Assembly (NCBI RefSeq): GCF_036203305.1 | Contig: NZ_CP108131.1 | Span: 5,456,001 to 5,520,000 of the forward strand | Source of the DNA: Streptomyces sp. NBC_00190 | GTDB taxonomy: Bacteria > Actinomycetota > Actinomycetes > Streptomycetales > Streptomycetaceae | Length of the DNA: 64,000 nt | Reading direction: 5' to 3' | In this document: positions 56,534 through 64,000 of the stretch, in pieces | Position numbering within the stretch: position 1 is the first letter of the stretch | How the letters are laid out: each line of letters starts with the position of its first letter | Notes under the pieces: model-generated | Databases searched by the model: none | What the model was told of the DNA's origin: nothing | The model's input: only the letters and a program-made list of their open reading frames with translations | Made by a program: the position numbers and the translations under genes

Positions 56534-58045
56534 GTGACCACCTTCACCGAACTGCTCTCGTACGAGGACGCTCTCGCCTCGTTCGACCCCGTCATGGGCC
56601 TTGAGGTCCATGTCGAGCTCGGCACCAAGACCAAGATGTTCTGCGGCTGTTCCACCGAGCTGGGCGCCGAGCCCAACTCGCAGACCTGCCCCACCTGCCT
56701 CGGTCTGCCCGGCTCCCTGCCGGTCGTCAACGCGATCGGCGTCGAGTCCGCCATCAAGATCGGCCTCGCGCTGAACTGCGAGATCGCCGAATGGTGCCGC
56801 TTCGCCCGGAAGAACTACTTCTATCCGGACATGCCGAAGAACTTCCAGACCTCCCAGTACGACGAGCCCATCGCCTTCAACGGCTTCCTGGACGTCCAGC
56901 TGGAGGACGGCGAGATCTTCCGCGTGGAGATCGAGCGCGCCCACATGGAGGAGGACACCGGCAAGTCGCTGCACGTCGGCGGCGCCACCGGCCGTATCCA
57001 CGGCGCGTCCCACTCCCTGCTGGACTACAACCGCGCCGGCATCCCGCTCATCGAGATCGTCACCAAGCCGATCGAAGGAGCGGGCGAGCGCGCCCCCGAG
57101 GTCGCCAAGGCGTACGTCGCCGAGCTGCGCGAGGTCATCAAGGCGCTCGGCGTCTCCGAGGCCCGCATGGACAAGGGCCAGATGCGCTGCGACGTGAACC
57201 TGTCGCTGCGCCCGACCCCCGAGTCCGAGTTCGGCACCCGCAGCGAGACCAAGAACGTCAACTCGCTCCGGTCGGTCGAGCGCGCGGCGCGCTTCGAGAT
57301 CCAGCGCCACGCGGCCGTCCTGCAGTCCGGCGGCACGATCGTGCAGGAGACCCGTCACTTCCACGAGGAGGACGGCTCCACCACCTCCGGCCGCATCAAG
57401 GACAACGCCGAGGACTACCGGTACTTCCCGGAGCCCGACCTGGTCCCCGTGGCCCCGGCCCGCGACTGGGTCGAGGAGCTGCGCGCCGGCCTCCCCGAGA
57501 TGCCGCGCGTGCGCCGCAACCGGCTCCGCGAGGAGTGGGGCGTCACCGAGCACGACATGCAGTCGATCCTCAACGCGGGCGCGGTGGACTCCATCGTCGC
57601 CACGATCGAGGCGGGTGCCGACTCGGCCGCCGCGCGCAAGTGGTGGATGGGCGAGCTGGCGCGCAACGCCAACGAGCAGGGCGTCGGCGTCGACGAGCTG
57701 CCGGTCACCCCGGCCCAGGTGGCCCGGGTCGCGGCGCTGGTCGCCGACGGTTCGCTCAACGACAAGCTCGCCCGCAAGGTGTTCGAAGGCGTCCTCGCGG
57801 GCGAGGGCAGCCCGGACGAGGTCGTCGAGAAGCGCGGCCTGAAGGTCGTCTCGGACGAGGGCGCGCTCGGCGCGGCCGTGGACGAGGCCATCGCGGGCAA
57901 CGCGGCCATCGCGGACAAGATCCGCGGCGGCAAGATCGCCGCCGTCGGCGCGCTGGTCGGCGCGGTCATGAAGACCACCCGCGGCCAGGCCGACGCCGCG
58001 CGCGTCAAGGAGCTCATCCTGGAGCGCCTGGGCGTCTCCGAGTAG
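56534..58045 (+). CDS. gatB: Asp-tRNA(Asn)/Glu-tRNA(Gln) amidotransferase subunit B
   Basis: This is the kinase-like tRNA-binding subunit that activates the tRNA-bound acid. It has 503 residues with the core [42 protein letters not shown] and the C-terminal YqeY-like tail ([16 protein letters not shown]). GTG 56534 follows GGGAAAG. It closes the gatC-gatA-small gene-gatB operon and is followed by a hairpin. Confidence 0.97.
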   Translation: MTTFTELLSYEDALASFDPVMGLEVHVELGTKTKMFCGCSTELGAEPNSQTCPTCLGLPGSLPVVNAIGVESAIKIGLALNCEIAEWCRFARKNYFYPDMPKNFQTSQYDEPIAFNGFLDVQLEDGEIFRVEIERAHMEEDTGKSLHVGGATGRIHGASHSLLDYNRAGIPLIEIVTKPIEGAGERAPEVAKAYVAELREVIKALGVSEARMDKGQMRCDVNLSLRPTPESEFGTRSETKNVNSLRSVERAARFEIQRHAAVLQSGGTIVQETRHFHEEDGSTTSGRIKDNAEDYRYFPEPDLVPVAPARDWVEELRAGLPEMPRVRRNRLREEWGVTEHDMQSILNAGAVDSIVATIEAGADSAAARKWWMGELARNANEQGVGVDELPVTPAQVARVAALVADGSLNDKLARKVFEGVLAGEGSPDEVVEKRGLKVVSDEGALGAAVDEAIAGNAAIADKIRGGKIAAVGALVGAVMKTTRGQADAARVKELILERLGVSE

Positions 58046-58067
58046 CAGCCCCTGTCGCATGGCAGGG

Positions 58068-58098
58068 CGGCCCCGCACCGGATCCCGGTGCGGGGCCG
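58068..58098. terminator. Hairpin between gatB and the kinase gene
   Basis: A 14-bp perfect stem (CGGCCCCGCACCGG with its complement) with a 3-base loop begins 22 bases after the gatB stop and 15 bases before the kinase stop. It probably terminates both. Confidence 0.8.
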
Positions 58099-58112
58099 TC
58101 GGCGTATCCGGG

Positions 58113-59936
58113 TCAGCGGGTGAGCTGCGGGGCGGCGATGACGACGGTGCCGTTGTTGCAGCCCATGTCGACCTTGACGCGCAGCCGCAGGGCCCCGGTC
58201 ACGTCCACCGACTGGGTGACGGGCTTGCCGAGTTCGACGAGTTCGGAGAAGGCGGCGGGCTTGCCGTCGAGGGCGATGGTGACCCGGCCCTTCTGGTTCG
58301 TGGAGCCGTCGTCGATCCCGGCGGTGAACTCCAGGTGCTTCCACTCGCGGTTGAGGTCGAACTCCGTGATCGCCTCGTCGTTGCAGTCGGGCTCCGCGAT
58401 GAAGGCGGTCCCGTACTGCTTGGTGTTGATCTTCGCCGAACCGATCCTGAAGTTGCCCAGACCCGATACGGGTGCCATGACGGTCAGATCGGCGGCCTTG
58501 ATGTCCGGAGCGAAGCCCGAGGGCGATCTGGACCCCGTCGCACCGGGCTCGGCGGACGGGCCGTCGCTGCTCCCGCCGCTGTCGCTGACCGACGGGGACG
58601 GGGTCGGGGAGTCCGACTCCGTCGGGTCCGCGGAGGGGCTGGGTCCGGCGGACTGCTTGCTGTCCGTGGCCCGGCCGGCCGCCTTGTCCTTGTCGCCGAG
58701 CAGCCGTACGCCGAGCACCGCGAGCGCCGCCAGGACCACCACGGTGGCCGCCGAGCCGAGGATCAGGGCGGTCCGGCGCTTCCTGGGGCGGGGCGGCTCC
58801 GGGGCCGGGGCCGTGGGCGGCGCCAGGTTGTACGTCGGCCCGTACCCGGTGGGCACCGTCGCGGGCAGGGCCTCGGGCAGGGGCTCCGGTACGGGGACGG
58901 GCGCCGGCGCCGGTGCCGGTGCCGGCGCGGGCGTCGGGGACGCCGGGGCGTACGCGGGCGGCGGCGGCACGTGCGGAGTCGGAGCCGCCGCGGGCTTCGC
59001 CGGGGCCGCGTCCTGCACCGCCCGCTGCGAGGTGGAGGACGCGGTCGTGGACACGACCGCGTGGCGGACGTCCTTCATCCAGCCGGACAGGCTCACCGGC
59101 CGCTCGGCGGGATCGCCCGCGCAGATGGAGGTGATCCGGGCCCGCTGCCCGGCGTCCAGCACGGCGAGCTGCGGGAGCGCGGCCATCGCCCGGGCCAGCT
59201 GGTCCGGCGAATTGGGCGGGGACTCACCGCTCAGCATGAAGTACGCGATCGCCCCGAAGGCGTACCGGTCCGTACCCGGGGTGCGCTTGCCGTCGAAGAC
59301 TTCGGGGGCCGCGTAGCCCGGGGTGAACCAGACCTCCGCCGTCTGGTGGTCGGCGGTCAGCTTGCTGAGGCCGAAGTCCACCAAGGTGGCCTGCCCGTGC
59401 GCGTCGACCATCACGTTGCCGGGGGACAGGTCTCCGTGGATCACCTGGCGCCCGGACGGCGTGGCCTTCCCCGAGTGCAGCCAGTCCAGTACGTCGGCCA
59501 GCTGCTCCAGCGTGCGCATCACCTCACGACGCTCGGCGGCGGTGGCGAGCGTCCGCTCCGCCCGCCAGTCGCGCAGGTCGAGCCCGTCGACGTGGTTCAT
59601 GACGAGGACGAGCGCCCGCCCCGTCAGGGTCGAGGACTCGCCGGGCCGGTGGATCGGCGGCCCCTCGAAGTGCTCCCGTACGCCGACCACACCGGGCCGG
59701 TGGACGAACCGCAGCAGCTCGGCCTGCTCGTTCCACTTCTGGCTGATGCGATCGAAGATGTCCGGCGTGATGGTCGTCTTGGAGTCGAGCACCTTGACGA
59801 CCACGGGCTCGGATCCGCCGGCGAGCTCGAGCTCCGCGAGGTAGAGCACGGCCTCCCCGCCGCGCCCGATCGACCGGAGCAAGCGGTAGCGGTCCGCCGC
59901 CGAGTCCGGCCCGATGTGCAGGTTCTGGCTGGTCAA
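58113..59936 (-). CDS. Membrane serine/threonine kinase with NPCBM-like ectodomain
   Basis: The 607-residue product has an N-terminal kinase domain (about residues 15-290): Gly-rich loop SIGRGGEAV, Lys48 (VVKVLD), catalytic loop HGDLSPGN with D169 (HGD in place of HRD) and DFG at D187. A Pro/Ala-rich linker, mostly PAPA repeats, leads to one transmembrane helix (about 389-413). A Ser/Pro-rich stem and a C-terminal NPCBM-like beta domain with two Cys (PDCND, DMGCNNG) lie outside the cell. This could sense wall carbohydrate. TTG 59936 is the start; its ribosome site (GGGGGG) is close. Confidence 0.85.
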   Translation of the reverse strand: MTSQNLHIGPDSAADRYRLLRSIGRGGEAVLYLAELELAGGSEPVVVKVLDSKTTITPDIFDRISQKWNEQAELLRFVHRPGVVGVREHFEGPPIHRPGESSTLTGRALVLVMNHVDGLDLRDWRAERTLATAAERREVMRTLEQLADVLDWLHSGKATPSGRQVIHGDLSPGNVMVDAHGQATLVDFGLSKLTADHQTAEVWFTPGYAAPEVFDGKRTPGTDRYAFGAIAYFMLSGESPPNSPDQLARAMAALPQLAVLDAGQRARITSICAGDPAERPVSLSGWMKDVRHAVVSTTASSTSQRAVQDAAPAKPAAAPTPHVPPPPAYAPASPTPAPAPAPAPAPVPVPEPLPEALPATVPTGYGPTYNLAPPTAPAPEPPRPRKRRTALILGSAATVVVLAALAVLGVRLLGDKDKAAGRATDSKQSAGPSPSADPTESDSPTPSPSVSDSGGSSDGPSAEPGATGSRSPSGFAPDIKAADLTVMAPVSGLGNFRIGSAKINTKQYGTAFIAEPDCNDEAITEFDLNREWKHLEFTAGIDDGSTNQKGRVTIALDGKPAAFSELVELGKPVTQSVDVTGALRLRVKVDMGCNNGTVVIAAPQLTR

Positions 59937-60090
59937 TTTCCCCCCAGCGCCAGTGGTTTGATTGGGGATCAGCTTCCAGCCGTCGGGCGTGCGGGGTCAA
60001 TGGGAATCGGGATCCCCGTTAGGGTGACGGCATGGGCGGCGCCTTCCGGCCACCGCCCAGCTCGCACACCGCCGAACAGTCGTACGCCGG

Positions 60091-60717
60091 TCAGCCGATC
60101 TTCTGCGAAGACGCCGGCGGGTTGAGGAAGGCCAGGCGGGCCGGCTTGGCCGGGAGGTAGACCTCGGGCAGGTCGATCTCCGGGAGTTCGACCTCCGGGC
60201 CGAGTGTGAAACCGGTGCGCTCCAGGAGGGCGACCGCCTTGGCGTTGCGGGCGTCCGGCTCGGCGACCAGGCGCCGGGCGCCGCCGTCGGAGAACAGGTA
60301 GGCGATGAAGGCGGTCATCAGGCCCGCGGTGAAGCCGTGCTGGGCCACGCCCCCGCTGGGGCCGATCAGCAGGTGCACGCCGACGTCCCCGGGCTGGACC
60401 TCGTAGCACTCGCTGACCCGGTCCTCGGCGCAGTCGTACGTCTGGAACAGTGCGACCTGCTCGCCGTCGCGCGCGATCATGAACGCGTGGTGGGTGGTGC
60501 GGCGGTCGACGTCCTCGTAGATCTCCTGGACCAGCTCGCGGCTGGCCTCGCCCATGCCCCAGAAGCGGGCGCGCTCCTGCGTGACCCAGCTGTGGATGAG
60601 GGCGGAGTCGGCGGCCGGGTCGACCGGCGTGATCGTGACCGTGCCGAAGTCTTCGACGAGGCGGGTGTACACAGGCTGCCGGGTGGAGGCGGAGGTGGAC
60701 GCGGAGGCGGCGCTCAT
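60091..60717 (-). CDS. GNAT acetyltransferase (IucB-like siderophore type)
   Basis: The 208-residue protein has an N-terminal low-complexity segment (about 1-12) and a GNAT domain. It resembles the IucB/RimJ-type family in FGTVTITPVDP ... TQERARFWGMGEASRELVQEIYEDV, and the acetyl-CoA region lies around LIGPSGGVAQHGFTAGLMTAFIAYLF. IucB relatives acylate hydroxylamines in siderophore synthesis. ATG 60717 overlaps the upstream stop (ATGA). It is cotranscribed with the penicillin acylase under an iron-box promoter. Confidence 0.8.
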   Translation of the reverse strand: MSAASASTSASTRQPVYTRLVEDFGTVTITPVDPAADSALIHSWVTQERARFWGMGEASRELVQEIYEDVDRRTTHHAFMIARDGEQVALFQTYDCAEDRVSECYEVQPGDVGVHLLIGPSGGVAQHGFTAGLMTAFIAYLFSDGGARRLVAEPDARNAKAVALLERTGFTLGPEVELPEIDLPEVYLPAKPARLAFLNPPASSQKIG

Positions 60718-62819
60718 ATCGATTCCTTGGTGAGCCGGGACCAGTCGGTGACGACCGGGACGAGTTCGCACCGCGCCCACAGCGGGAGCTGGTCGCGGTG
60801 GTGGGGTGAGCCGGTGACGCCGTCCGCGCCGAGCGGGACCGCCCAGAGGCTGTCCTCGCGGCGGGCCAGGTCCCAGACGTAACGGGCCGCCGAGGCGCGG
60901 GCGGTGAGGTCGGTGAAGCCGGGGACGGAGGAGGTGGCGTTCACACAGTCGTGGTCGCCGCCGAGGCCGGGCCACCGTGCCTCGGGGTCCGGCAGCGCCG
61001 ACCAGGGGGAGAGGCGGTGGACCTCCGCCCACGGGGTGTCGGGCGCACCGGTCGCGGCCGTTTCCTCCAAGGCGGCGCGGACGTGCGCGACGCGGTCGAG
61101 GCCCGGGAGGAGCGAGGTGGTGAGCAGGCCTTCGAGGGCGTAGCCGACCCGGGGGACCAGGTACAGCCAGGGGTGGAACACCTCCGGGCCGGTGGGGGCG
61201 CCTGCCAGGTCCGCGAAGACGGGATCGGCGGCGAGACGGCGTACGACCGCGGTCCGCAAGGCCGAGAAGACGGTGGCGTCGGTGCTGTCGGCCGCCATGT
61301 GCCGGTCCCAGGCCAGCAGCCGGGTGCGCAGGGCCTGCGCCGCGGGGGACAGGTCGTCGAGCGCGGGCAGCAGGGCGAGGAGCGGTTCGGCGGAGGCGAG
61401 GTGCGTGTCCGCGTGTACGTCGGCCATCGCCTTCGGGGACCAGTCCCTGGAGCCGCTGAGCAGCTCGCGGATGCGGTTGGCGCGGTGCGGGGGCGCGAAC
61501 TCCACGCCGAGCGGGGAGGCGATCCCGCGGGCGTTCGCCATGACGGCGAAGCCCTGCACGGGCTCGGCGGGGGTCGGGGCCCAGTCCTGCCAGACGTACC
61601 GCTGGTCCCACGCGGGCACGGGGCGCAGCCGGTTGGCGGGATCGCGCAGTGGCACGGCGCCCGCGACGCGGTGCAGCAGGCCGCCCGCCGAGTCGGCGGC
61701 GTGGACGACGTTGACCGGCTCGGCCCAGCCGTCGAGGGCGCGGTCGATGTCGGCGACGGTGCGGGCGCGCAGCAGGGCGGGGAGGGCGGCGAAGCCGAGG
61801 TCGCGGCGGACGCGGGGCGGGTAGCGCAGCGAGAGGGTCTCCTCGCCCTCGCGGACGACGACCGGGCCGCGGGCGGTCTCCAGCACCTCGACCTCGATGT
61901 CCGCGCCGCCGGCAACGGTGACGGTCTCGGTGTGGCGGGCGACGGCCTCCCAGCCGCCGTCCGGGCCGAGGGCCTCCAGGGTGGGGCCCTCCCCGCGCAG
62001 CCGCTCGGTGTACAGGTCCTGGTAGTCGGCCATCGCGTTGGTGATGGCCCAGGCGGCGGTGCCGCTGTGCCCGAAGTGGGCGAGGCCCGGTACGCCGGGG
62101 ACGGCCAGGCCGAGGACGTCGTACTCCGGGCAGGAGATGCGCATCTGCTGGTAGACGCCCGGGTCCTCGATGAATCGGTGCGGGTCGCCCGCGATGATCG
62201 CCGCGCCGGTGGCGGTGCGGTCGCCCGGCACCAGCCAGCCGTTGCTGCCGGCGGTGCCGGGGCCGTCGGTGGCGAAGAGGGTGACCGCCTCCTCGCCCAG
62301 GGCGCGGGCCACGCGCTCGCGCCACAGCTTGGTGGCGAAGCCGGCGAACAGGATGTGGGTGGCGGTCCAGACGGCGAGCGGAACCCACGGCTCCCAGGGG
62401 GTGGGGGTGAGGCCGGTGCGGGCGAAGCGCTCGTCGCGGGCGGCGCCGGCGGTCAGCCCGTCGTTGACGCCGTCGACGTAGGCGCCGACCCAGGCGGCGG
62501 TCTCCGGGTCGAGGGCCGCGTGGCAGCGGCGGGCGGTGTCGTCGATGCGGCACTGGCGGGCGAACGTGTCCCAGGCCGCGCTGTCCGCGCCGAGGAAGGA
62601 GGCGCTGGAGCCCTGGGCGCGGTGGCGTTCGACCTCCAGCTGCCAGGCACGGTCGAAGACGGTGACGCGTCCCTGGGCGTAGGCGAGGCCGAGGGCGTCG
62701 GCGGCGCGGAGGTGGGGGATGCCCCAGGGGTCGCGGTAGACCTCGTACGTCCCGTACTCCCCGAACGCGCCGACGCTTTCGCCGCTCGCACTGCTCACGC
62801 TGCTCACACTCTTCCCCAC
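60714..62819 (-). CDS. Penicillin acylase-family Ntn hydrolase
   Basis: The 701-residue precursor is self-cleaved into alpha and beta chains. The nucleophile Ser that becomes the beta N terminus is in GSNGWLVPGD. The start is GTG 62819; in-frame GTGs at 62807 or 62798 are possible, since GGGGAAG lies just before the former. No secretion signal is apparent: the first 17 residues are Ser/Val-rich. It hydrolyses an amide or acyl bond of a small substrate. An iron box overlaps its upstream region, so its role is likely in siderophore acyl metabolism, together with the coupled GNAT gene. Confidence 0.85.
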   Translation of the reverse strand: MGKSVSSVSSASGESVGAFGEYGTYEVYRDPWGIPHLRAADALGLAYAQGRVTVFDRAWQLEVERHRAQGSSASFLGADSAAWDTFARQCRIDDTARRCHAALDPETAAWVGAYVDGVNDGLTAGAARDERFARTGLTPTPWEPWVPLAVWTATHILFAGFATKLWRERVARALGEEAVTLFATDGPGTAGSNGWLVPGDRTATGAAIIAGDPHRFIEDPGVYQQMRISCPEYDVLGLAVPGVPGLAHFGHSGTAAWAITNAMADYQDLYTERLRGEGPTLEALGPDGGWEAVARHTETVTVAGGADIEVEVLETARGPVVVREGEETLSLRYPPRVRRDLGFAALPALLRARTVADIDRALDGWAEPVNVVHAADSAGGLLHRVAGAVPLRDPANRLRPVPAWDQRYVWQDWAPTPAEPVQGFAVMANARGIASPLGVEFAPPHRANRIRELLSGSRDWSPKAMADVHADTHLASAEPLLALLPALDDLSPAAQALRTRLLAWDRHMAADSTDATVFSALRTAVVRRLAADPVFADLAGAPTGPEVFHPWLYLVPRVGYALEGLLTTSLLPGLDRVAHVRAALEETAATGAPDTPWAEVHRLSPWSALPDPEARWPGLGGDHDCVNATSSVPGFTDLTARASAARYVWDLARREDSLWAVPLGADGVTGSPHHRDQLPLWARCELVPVVTDWSRLTKESI

Positions 62820-62825
62820 GGTGCA

Positions 62826-62844
62826 TTAGGTTAGGCTGCCCTAA
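62826..62844 (-). promoter_or_regulatory. Iron box (DmdR/IdeR operator)
   Basis: TTAGGTTAGGCTGCCCTAA matches the iron-box consensus with the palindrome TTAGG-N4-CCTAA at 62831-62844. It ends 7 bases before the penicillin acylase start, so a bound DmdR1-type regulator would cover the promoter. The adjoining TAACCTAA on the minus strand probably includes the -10 box. No gene lies divergently, so the box serves this operon only. Confidence 0.8.
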
Positions 62845-62905
62845 CTATAGGGGTGCCGGGGAAGGGTTCGTTCCCTGAGCCGCTCCGAGCCGCTCCGAGC
62901 CGGGC

Positions 62906-63418
62906 TCAGGCTCCGGTGGCGCCGTCGATCGCCTCGCGGAGCAGGTCGGCGTGGCCGTTGTGGCGCGCGTACTCGTGGATGAGGTGGAGCATGAGCAGGC
63001 GCAGCGAGGCCTCCTCCTTCCAGCTCGGCACGTACGCCGTCACGTCCAGGGATTCGGCGGCGGCCTCGATGCGGCGGGCATGGGCGACCTCCGCCTCCCA
63101 GGCGGCGAACACCTCGGTGCGGCCGGACCCGGAGGCGTCGTAGGCGGCCTGGAAGTCGTGGGTGTCCGACCACAGGTGGGGAAGGTCCTCACCGCTCAGG
63201 ACGCGGCGGAACCAGTGCCGCTCGACCTCGGCCATGTGCCGCACCAGCCCCAGCAGGGACAGGGTGGACGGGGGCGACGAGGCGCGCCGAAGCTGCTCGT
63301 CGTCGAGACCTTCGCACTTCCAGGCGAGGGTGGCCCGGTGGTAGTCGAGGTAGGTCCGGAGCGTCTCGCGCTCGCGGCCGGTCAGAGGCGGGTCGATGCG
63401 TTCCATGCCGGTGATCAT
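62906..63418 (-). CDS. DinB/DUF664-family putative thiol transferase
   Basis: The 170-residue four-helix-bundle protein of the DinB superfamily has histidines that could bind a metal: SLLGLVRHMAEVERHWF and the C-terminal MLHLIHEYARHNGHADLL. Streptomycete relatives are mycothiol-dependent S-transferases or isomerases. ATG 63418 overlaps the upstream GNAT stop (ATGA), so the two are coupled; ATG 63406 is in frame. Confidence 0.85.
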   Translation of the reverse strand: MITGMERIDPPLTGRERETLRTYLDYHRATLAWKCEGLDDEQLRRASSPPSTLSLLGLVRHMAEVERHWFRRVLSGEDLPHLWSDTHDFQAAYDASGSGRTEVFAAWEAEVAHARRIEAAAESLDVTAYVPSWKEEASLRLLMLHLIHEYARHNGHADLLREAIDGATGA

Positions 63419-64000
63419 GCCCGCCGGGTACCGTCGCCCGGAAGCCCGTCGACGAGGCCGGACCGATCGGCGGGGCCGCTCTGCCCCCGCGTCCACACGT
63501 ACGGCACCGTCACGCCCAGCACGCCGAACCCCAGCCGCTCCAGGATCGGGCGGCTGTCGGCGGAGGCGTCCACCTGGAGGTACGGGACCCCGCGCTCGGC
63601 CGCCACGCGGGCCCGGTGGGCGACCAGCAGCCGGTAGATGCCGCGGCCGCGCCACCCGGGGTCCGTGCCGCCGCCCCACAGCCCTGCGAACGGGGCACCC
63701 GGCGGCATCTCCATCCGAGCTGCGCTCACCGGGACGTCGCCCGCCATCGCCACGACGGCCTCGATGGTGTCCGGCTCGTGGCGCAGCAGGCTCAGCATCT
63801 GCTCCCGGATCTGCGGCCGCTCGGTTCCGAAGGCCCGCGTGTGGACGTCCATCATCAGGTCCACCCCCGCCTCGTCCGTCACCACCCGCAGGGTGACGCC
63901 CTGCGGCGGCTCCACCGGGAGCGCGGCGAGCTCCCGCGTCCGGCCGACCATCAGCGTCTCGGCCGGCTCCGGCACGAAGCCTGCCGCCCGCAGGCGTTGC
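63415..64000 (-). CDS. GNAT-family N-acetyltransferase (5' end outside window)
   Basis: The frame is open to the window edge and reads LRAAGFVPEPAETLMVG before 63975. That is typical of the middle of a GNAT protein, so the true start lies beyond base 64000. The acetyl-CoA motif is GLWGGGTDPGWRGRGIYRLLVAHR (motif A, R-G-R-G). The C terminus ends in a short LDGLPGDGTRRA-type tail. The substrate is unknown. It is coupled to the DinB gene downstream. Confidence 0.82.
   Translation of the reverse strand, partial: QRLRAAGFVPEPAETLMVGRTRELAALPVEPPQGVTLRVVTDEAGVDLMMDVHTRAFGTERPQIREQMLSLLRHEPDTIEAVVAMAGDVPVSAARMEMPPGAPFAGLWGGGTDPGWRGRGIYRLLVAHRARVAAERGVPYLQVDASADSRPILERLGFGVLGVTVPYVWTRGQSGPADRSGLVDGLPGDGTRRA

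Noticed and set aside
60951..62834. 627-codon plus-strand frame opposite the penicillin acylase gene
   Set aside because: It is an antisense shadow; its composition is Gly/Arg/Val-rich with no recognisable domain.
63415..63975. GNAT gene starting at 63975 (GTG) as a complete gene
   Set aside because: The frame continues to the window edge with family-like sequence before 63975, so the start is beyond base 64000.

Overview
The window looks like chromosomal DNA of a Streptomyces or a close relative. GC is very high, many starts are GTG or TTG, lipoprotein and Tat signals are common, and a DinB-type thiol transferase is present. From memory, not from a search, the gene order ligA, GGDEF-EAL gene, gatC, gatA, small membrane gene, gatB matches the conserved arm-proximal core of S. 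coelicolor. So does gcvT-gcvH-glyA-sdaA beside a peptide ABC transporter. The window is therefore mostly core synteny with a few accessory insertions.

Layout. 1-8.3 kb: a truncated CDP-alcohol phosphatidyltransferase, glgX (glycogen debranching), then a cell-envelope block of three L,D-transpeptidases with a SpaA-type secreted protein, and an enoyl-CoA hydratase. 8.6-14.6 kb: an anti-sigma-type ATPase, a divergent NodB-fold protein coupled to a beta-propeller lipoprotein, a cyclodipeptide synthase plus CYP121-like P450 pair (the most striking accessory feature), an EF-hand protein and a PadR regulator. 14.6-17.5 kb: cbiMNQO cobalt importer under a cobalamin riboswitch with its own recognisable promoter. 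17.7-24.2 kb: flavin reductase, YihY membrane protein, DUF2252, amphi-Trp protein, lipid kinase, CMD-fold protein and two secreted/lipoproteins.

24.3-25.9 kb: a scar. An IS30-family element has kept both ends, but its centre is replaced by about 0.8 kb. That piece holds the 3' half of a tRNA-Gly(CCC) gene, tandem repeats like integrase arm sites, and a small secreted peptide gene. 25.9-33.2 kb: a serine/glycine module, gcvT-gcvH-glyA-sdaA, led by a tandem glycine riboswitch. A P-loop ATPase and two SseB-family (serine sensitivity) genes face away from it.

33.7-39.9 kb: a five-gene dipeptide/oligopeptide ABC transporter with hairpins at internal and terminal positions. 40.0-49.5 kb: TRIC-type channel, thioesterase, cysteine desulfurase with mnmA (tRNA 2-thiouridine), a Tat-exported amidase, a quinone reductase divergent from a GlxA-type AraC regulator, DUF1330, a coding remnant, an SDR and a MetE-like protein. 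49.5-58.0 kb: ligA, a membrane GGDEF-EAL protein and gatC-gatA-(small membrane gene)-gatB. 58.1-64.0 kb: a membrane Ser/Thr kinase with a carbohydrate-binding-like ectodomain, an iron-box-controlled penicillin acylase/GNAT operon, and a DinB/GNAT pair cut by the window edge.

All family calls were made by reading sequences and from recollection of family motifs; no database search was run.
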